A stretch of 8,731 nt of DNA from Candidatus Zixiibacteriota bacterium (GTDB taxonomy: Bacteria; Blakebacterota; Blakebacteria; Blakebacterales; Blakebacteraceae): NCBI GenBank assembly GCA_030604325.1, contig JAUVWC010000033.1, forward strand, positions 1 to 8,731, in the 5' to 3' direction. Shown piece after piece: positions 6,318-8,731 of this stretch (positions are counted from its first letter, which is position 1; every line of letters begins with the position of its first letter). The position numbers were made by a program, and so were the translations under genes. The notes below the pieces were generated by a model that saw only the letters and a list, made by a program, of their open reading frames with translations, was not told where the DNA came from and searched no databases.

Positions 6318-7382
6318 ATGAACAGGAGCGTCAGCCGTCGAGGCTTCTTGGAGAAGGCTGCGGGCGCCACCGCCGGTGTGGCCGCGCTTAAGGGATTCCC
6401 CAACCTGAACCTGAACTACGGTGTCGGTCTGCCTGAGGGACTTCCCTTAGTGCTGGTATCGGGCAGCAAGACATGGGCATCGGATGCCGCATGGGGGGTG
6501 CTCAAGGACGGCGGTGAAGCACTCGATGCCGTCCACGCCGGCGCCATGGCGGCCGAGGTATACCCGCGTGATTCCAGCGTCGGGGTGGGTGGGTCACCCA
6601 ACGAGGATGGTGTTATCCAGCTCGACTGCTCCATCATGGACGGCAAGTCGATGCAGTGCGGGGCGGTCGGCTGCATCGAAGGGATCGAGCACCCCTCCAC
6701 CGCGGCCCGGCAGGTGATGGAGTGGACCGACCACTGCATGATCGTCGGGCCCTACGCCACCGAGTTCGCCAGAAAGATGGGCCACACGGTCACCGACATC
6801 TCGAGTGAGGGAAGCCGGGACTGGTATCGGCGCTGGATTGGAAGGCACAGCGACAGCGACGACTGGTTCAATGCAGCTGAATCCGCCGCCAAGATGAAGC
6901 GCGAGCTCCCCCCCAGCGAGCTGGGCCGCCGGCAGCGGGAACTGGAACGCAATCACGGCACCATCAACGTGCTCGCCGTCGATGTGAGGCGTGATGTGGC
7001 CGGCTGTACCACCACCTCCGGGCTGTCGGGCAAGATCCCGGGCCGCTGCGGTGACTCGCCGATCATCGGCGCGGGACTCTATGTGCTGCGGGATGTGGGC
7101 GCGGCCGGTTTCACCGGCCGAGGCGAAGAGGTTATCAGGGTCTGCGGCTCATTCACCGTCTGCGAGCAGATGCGTCGGGGATTGTCGCCTACCGAGGCCA
7201 GTCGGGAGGCAATCAGGCGCATGGTGGACGAGACAAATGAAGGCAACGCCAACTTCAGCGACAACGCGGTGGCCATCAATGTAAAGGGAGAGCACGGATC
7301 GTTCACTGTCAGCGGCAGATCCCGCTATACGATCCATAACACGGACGGGCGCCAGACTATCCAGGGGGAGGCACGCCTGTAA
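6318..7382 (+). CDS. Tat-exported N4-(beta-N-acetylglucosaminyl)-L-asparaginase-type Ntn hydrolase
   Basis: Aspartylglucosaminidase family: splits the link between asparagine and N-acetylglucosamine in glycoasparagines; relatives cleave isoaspartyl peptides. The 354-aa product begins with a twin-arginine signal, SRRGFLEK (6-13) before an Ala/Gly-rich core AAGATAGVAALKG, so it is probably exported folded. Family motifs: GGSPNEDGVIQLDCSIMDG (91-109), AARQVMEWTDH (129-139), the processing site NHGTINVLA with predicted cleavage G214-T215 (Thr215 the nucleophile), TTSGLSGKIPGRCGDSPIIGAG (232-253; R243 and D246 match substrate-binding Arg and Asp), and TGRGE (266-270). Classical aspartylglucosaminidases have Asp before the nucleophile (HDT); here it is Gly (HGT), as in isoaspartyl-peptidase-type asparaginases. 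Preceded by a good ribosome site and followed by a strong terminator, it is the last gene of a two-gene unit. Substrate assignment is by family only. Confidence 0.93.
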   Translation: MNRSVSRRGFLEKAAGATAGVAALKGFPNLNLNYGVGLPEGLPLVLVSGSKTWASDAAWGVLKDGGEALDAVHAGAMAAEVYPRDSSVGVGGSPNEDGVIQLDCSIMDGKSMQCGAVGCIEGIEHPSTAARQVMEWTDHCMIVGPYATEFARKMGHTVTDISSEGSRDWYRRWIGRHSDSDDWFNAAESAAKMKRELPPSELGRRQRELERNHGTINVLAVDVRRDVAGCTTTSGLSGKIPGRCGDSPIIGAGLYVLRDVGAAGFTGRGEEVIRVCGSFTVCEQMRRGLSPTEASREAIRRMVDETNEGNANFSDNAVAINVKGEHGSFTVSGRSRYTIHNTDGRQTIQGEARL

Positions 7383-7474
7383 CAGCCAACCGGCTTGCCC
7401 CGGCCCTGTGGCAGCTCGCTGAGCCCGCCGGCGCCGCCAGCGCCGCGCACCTTGCAGCGGACCTTGTACGAGAC

Positions 7475-7508
7475 GGGCCCCGGGAGAGCTCCGGGGCCCT
7501 TTCTTATT
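7475..7508 (+). terminator. Strong intrinsic terminator after the hydrolase pair
   Basis: GGGCCCCGG (7475-7483) pairs perfectly with CCGGGGCCC (7491-7499) around a 7-nt loop, directly followed by TTTCTTATT (7500-7508). It lies 93 bp past the stop at 7382. On the opposite strand the stem is not followed by a T-tract, so it should act on plus-strand transcription only. No separate terminator is evident for the convergent DUF481 gene, which stops at 7571. The rest of 7383-7570 shows only GC-rich sequence and no gene. Confidence 0.9.
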
Positions 7509-7570
7509 GTTCAGGGCACCCTTCATACTCAATGCCCTTGGATTCTCCGTGCTGGGATCGAGGATCTCTT

Positions 7571-8422
7571 TTATCGAACGGTTATAACCAGCGTGTTGCG
7601 CAGTAGAAGATCTGTGGTTTTGACCTCTGCCGGGGGATGGCTGTCGTAGGTGATGCGGGCGCTCACCTGCGTGGAAAGCGGCCCGAGCAACCGGACTGTC
7701 AGACCGGCGTCGCTCAGCACGCGCACATCCCCCACATCGGAAAGCAAAGGCTGAATATAGATCTGGCTGCCCAGAGAAGCCGTCTCGGTAAGTCCCCATC
7801 CAAGGCTCACCAGCACAGAGGCTCTCCAGCCGGGTTCAGAAGCCTCATCCTGCAACTCCTCGCTCTCATGCATGACGATCAATCCCAGGTCGAGGCGGCG
7901 CTCAATGGGATCCCCACCCGTGGCCGCAGCGGCGGGGGACGAATACAGGTTGGTGCGAAAGCCAGCTCCGACCAGAACCCGGCGGCGCAGCCTTAAAAAC
8001 GCATCCCGCTGTACTTGCGCAAGGACCTCCACACGAAGACGGGGGGAGGCGATGTAGCCGTATCTCAAGTGCCCTATGGCGTTGTCCGCCACTTTCCTGT
8101 CCTGCGCCGTCCTGTACGAGCCACCCAGAACCACCTGTACCATTTGGTTGCCGCCCCGCCAGCGCACCAGCCCGCTGCCCTCCAGTTGAACGAATTTGGA
8201 GTTCCCCTGTTTCATTCCGAACCCGAACTGCAGCGCCGCCTGTATACCCGGTTTCGGCTCCCCGGCCAGGATGTTCTCGATATTCACGATCTGCCCGCTG
8301 GCACGGCCGCCCGGTACGGCCATCGTCAACAGCAGAAGGAGGCTGGCCGGTACACGGAGGGAGCAGGAGCGATGGGTGCCGCGGTCAGCTCGCGAAATGT
8401 ACTCTGCAGATAATAGCGGCAA
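7571..8422 (-). CDS. DUF481 family outer-membrane beta-barrel protein
   Basis: A predicted outer-membrane protein of unknown function; DUF481 relatives include YdiY, described as salt-induced. The 283-aa product has a signal peptide: basic segment around residues 14-23, hydrophobic core PASLLLLLTMAVP (25-37), likely cleavage near A41-S42-G43 before QIVNIEN. The mature part alternates polar and hydrophobic residues as in transmembrane strands. Family-like stretches are HLRYGYIASPRLRVEVLAQ (118-136), LRLRRRVLVGAGFR (143-156) and YDSHPPAEVKTTDLLLRN (259-276). It ends TVR, without the C-terminal Phe common in barrels. The only plausible start is TTG at 8422; no ATG in frame precedes the signal core. 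AAGGAG lies 11 nt upstream and overlaps the stop codon of htpX, so translation is probably coupled. It converges with the plus-strand hydrolase genes. Confidence 0.8.
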   Translation of the reverse strand: MPLLSAEYISRADRGTHRSCSLRVPASLLLLLTMAVPGGRASGQIVNIENILAGEPKPGIQAALQFGFGMKQGNSKFVQLEGSGLVRWRGGNQMVQVVLGGSYRTAQDRKVADNAIGHLRYGYIASPRLRVEVLAQVQRDAFLRLRRRVLVGAGFRTNLYSSPAAAATGGDPIERRLDLGLIVMHESEELQDEASEPGWRASVLVSLGWGLTETASLGSQIYIQPLLSDVGDVRVLSDAGLTVRLLGPLSTQVSARITYDSHPPAEVKTTDLLLRNTLVITVR

Positions 8423-8433
8423 GGTTGGAGGAA

Positions 8434-8439
8434 CTCCTT
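8434..8439 (-). promoter_or_regulatory. Ribosome binding site overlapping the htpX stop, supporting a TTG start
   Basis: On the minus strand AAGGAG (8439-8434) shares its first two bases with the TAA stop of htpX (8440-8438) and lies 11 nt before the TTG at 8422. The spacing is on the long side, but this is the only Shine-Dalgarno-like match near the start of the DUF481 gene. Confidence 0.55.
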
Positions 8440-8731
8440 ACATGCTGCGGAGGCGGGCGATTCGCTCCTTGATGGGAGGGTGGGTGCTGAAGAGACTCTT
8501 CGCCCGCTCCTCAAATGGTTTGATCGGGTTGACTATGTAGAGATGTTGGGTCCCACGGTTGGCCACCTCCAGTACTTCCCGATCGCCGGAGATCTTCGAC
8601 AGGGCTCCGGCCAAACCCTGTGGATAGCGGGTCAGCTGGACGGCGCCGGCATCAGCCAGATATTCCCGCTTGCGGCTGATCGAGAACTGAAGGAGCCGCG
8701 CGAACAGGGGGGCCAGGATCGCCGCCAGAAC
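8438..8731 (-). CDS. htpX: HtpX-type M48 membrane metalloprotease, C-terminal part (5' end off the window)
   Basis: The last 97 codons of an HtpX-like zinc protease of the inner membrane, which in known members degrades damaged membrane proteins as part of envelope quality control. Visible: the end of a membrane segment (VLAAILAPLFARLLQF); SRKREYLADA, whose Glu (residue 23 of the visible part) is the third zinc ligand in M48 enzymes; and the characteristic C-terminal signature FSTHPPIKERIARLRSM ending at TAA (8440-8438). The HExxH motif and N-terminal membrane helices lie to the right of the window. HtpX proteins are usually about 280-300 aa, so roughly a third is seen. It is the upstream gene of a unit with the DUF481 protein, which starts 15 bp after its stop. 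Confidence 0.9.
   Translation of the reverse strand, partial: VLAAILAPLFARLLQFSISRKREYLADAGAVQLTRYPQGLAGALSKISGDREVLEVANRGTQHLYIVNPIKPFEERAKSLFSTHPPIKERIARLRSM

Noticed and set aside
7395..7470. GC-rich stretch with small inverted repeats (such as GGCGC and GCGCC), considered as a small RNA
   Set aside because: No promoter-like element of its own is visible and such repeats are expected at this base composition; it reads as the 3' untranslated part before the terminator.
7580..7589. Perfect 10-bp palindrome GGTTATAACC
   Set aside because: It lies in the last codons of the DUF481 gene (encoding LVIT) and is better explained by coding sequence; no promoter or gene start is near.
7149..7799. 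A 216-codon minus-strand frame running from within the DUF481 gene through the terminator into the hydrolase gene
   Set aside because: It crosses a strong terminator, overlaps two better-supported genes in other frames and shows no domain-like sequence.
1..8731. CRISPR arrays, insertion sequences, integrase sites, tRNA or rRNA genes
   Set aside because: No regularly spaced repeats, terminal inverted repeats with transposase, or RNA-gene signatures were found on reading both strands.

Overview
The window is GC-rich, densely coded DNA from what looks like a diderm (Gram-negative-type) bacterial chromosome. The evidence is a periplasmic efflux adaptor, a predicted outer-membrane beta-barrel, a Sec signal and a Tat signal. 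The gene mix and protein style would fit Gemmatimonadota, Acidobacteriota or a similar environmental phylum, but nothing here fixes the taxon. I see no mobile element, CRISPR array, tRNA or rRNA.

Layout. Positions 1-1204 (minus) hold most of an HlyD/MacA-type efflux adaptor that runs off the left edge. It is preceded by a 161-bp gap with two palindromic elements that look like operator sites. Positions 1366-3470 (minus) are a two-gene unit with overlapping ends: an RlmI-type 23S rRNA cytosine methyltransferase, then deoxyribonuclease IV (nfo). Positions 3579-4886 (minus) encode a GAF-GGDEF-PilZ protein, predicted both to make and to bind cyclic di-GMP. It ends in its own intrinsic terminator, which also shows that the methyltransferase starts at 3470 and not at the longer open-frame start. 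A 153-bp AT-rich divergent region (4887-5039) separates this from two plus-strand genes. These are a secreted P1-family (DmpA-type, S58) peptidase (5040-6257) and a Tat-exported N4-(beta-N-acetylglucosaminyl)-L-asparaginase-type Ntn hydrolase (6318-7382), closed by a strong terminator at 7475-7508. Converging from the right on the minus strand are the C-terminal part of an HtpX/M48 membrane protease (8438-8731) and, 15 bp later, a DUF481 outer-membrane beta-barrel protein (7571-8422).

How they fit together. The most suggestive unit is the plus-strand pair. Two enzymes of unrelated sequence, both expected to activate themselves by internal cleavage before a Ser or Thr nucleophile, are exported by different routes (Sec and Tat) and encoded in tandem. 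An inferred role is extracytoplasmic breakdown of unusual peptides, such as glycosylated or isoaspartyl material and N-terminal residues. The flanking genes are mostly ordinary housekeeping (DNA repair, rRNA modification) or envelope-related (efflux adaptor, HtpX, DUF481). I do not see convincing evidence for a wholly new multi-gene system. The best leads are the hydrolase pair, the palindromic elements before the efflux adaptor and the GGDEF-PilZ fusion.
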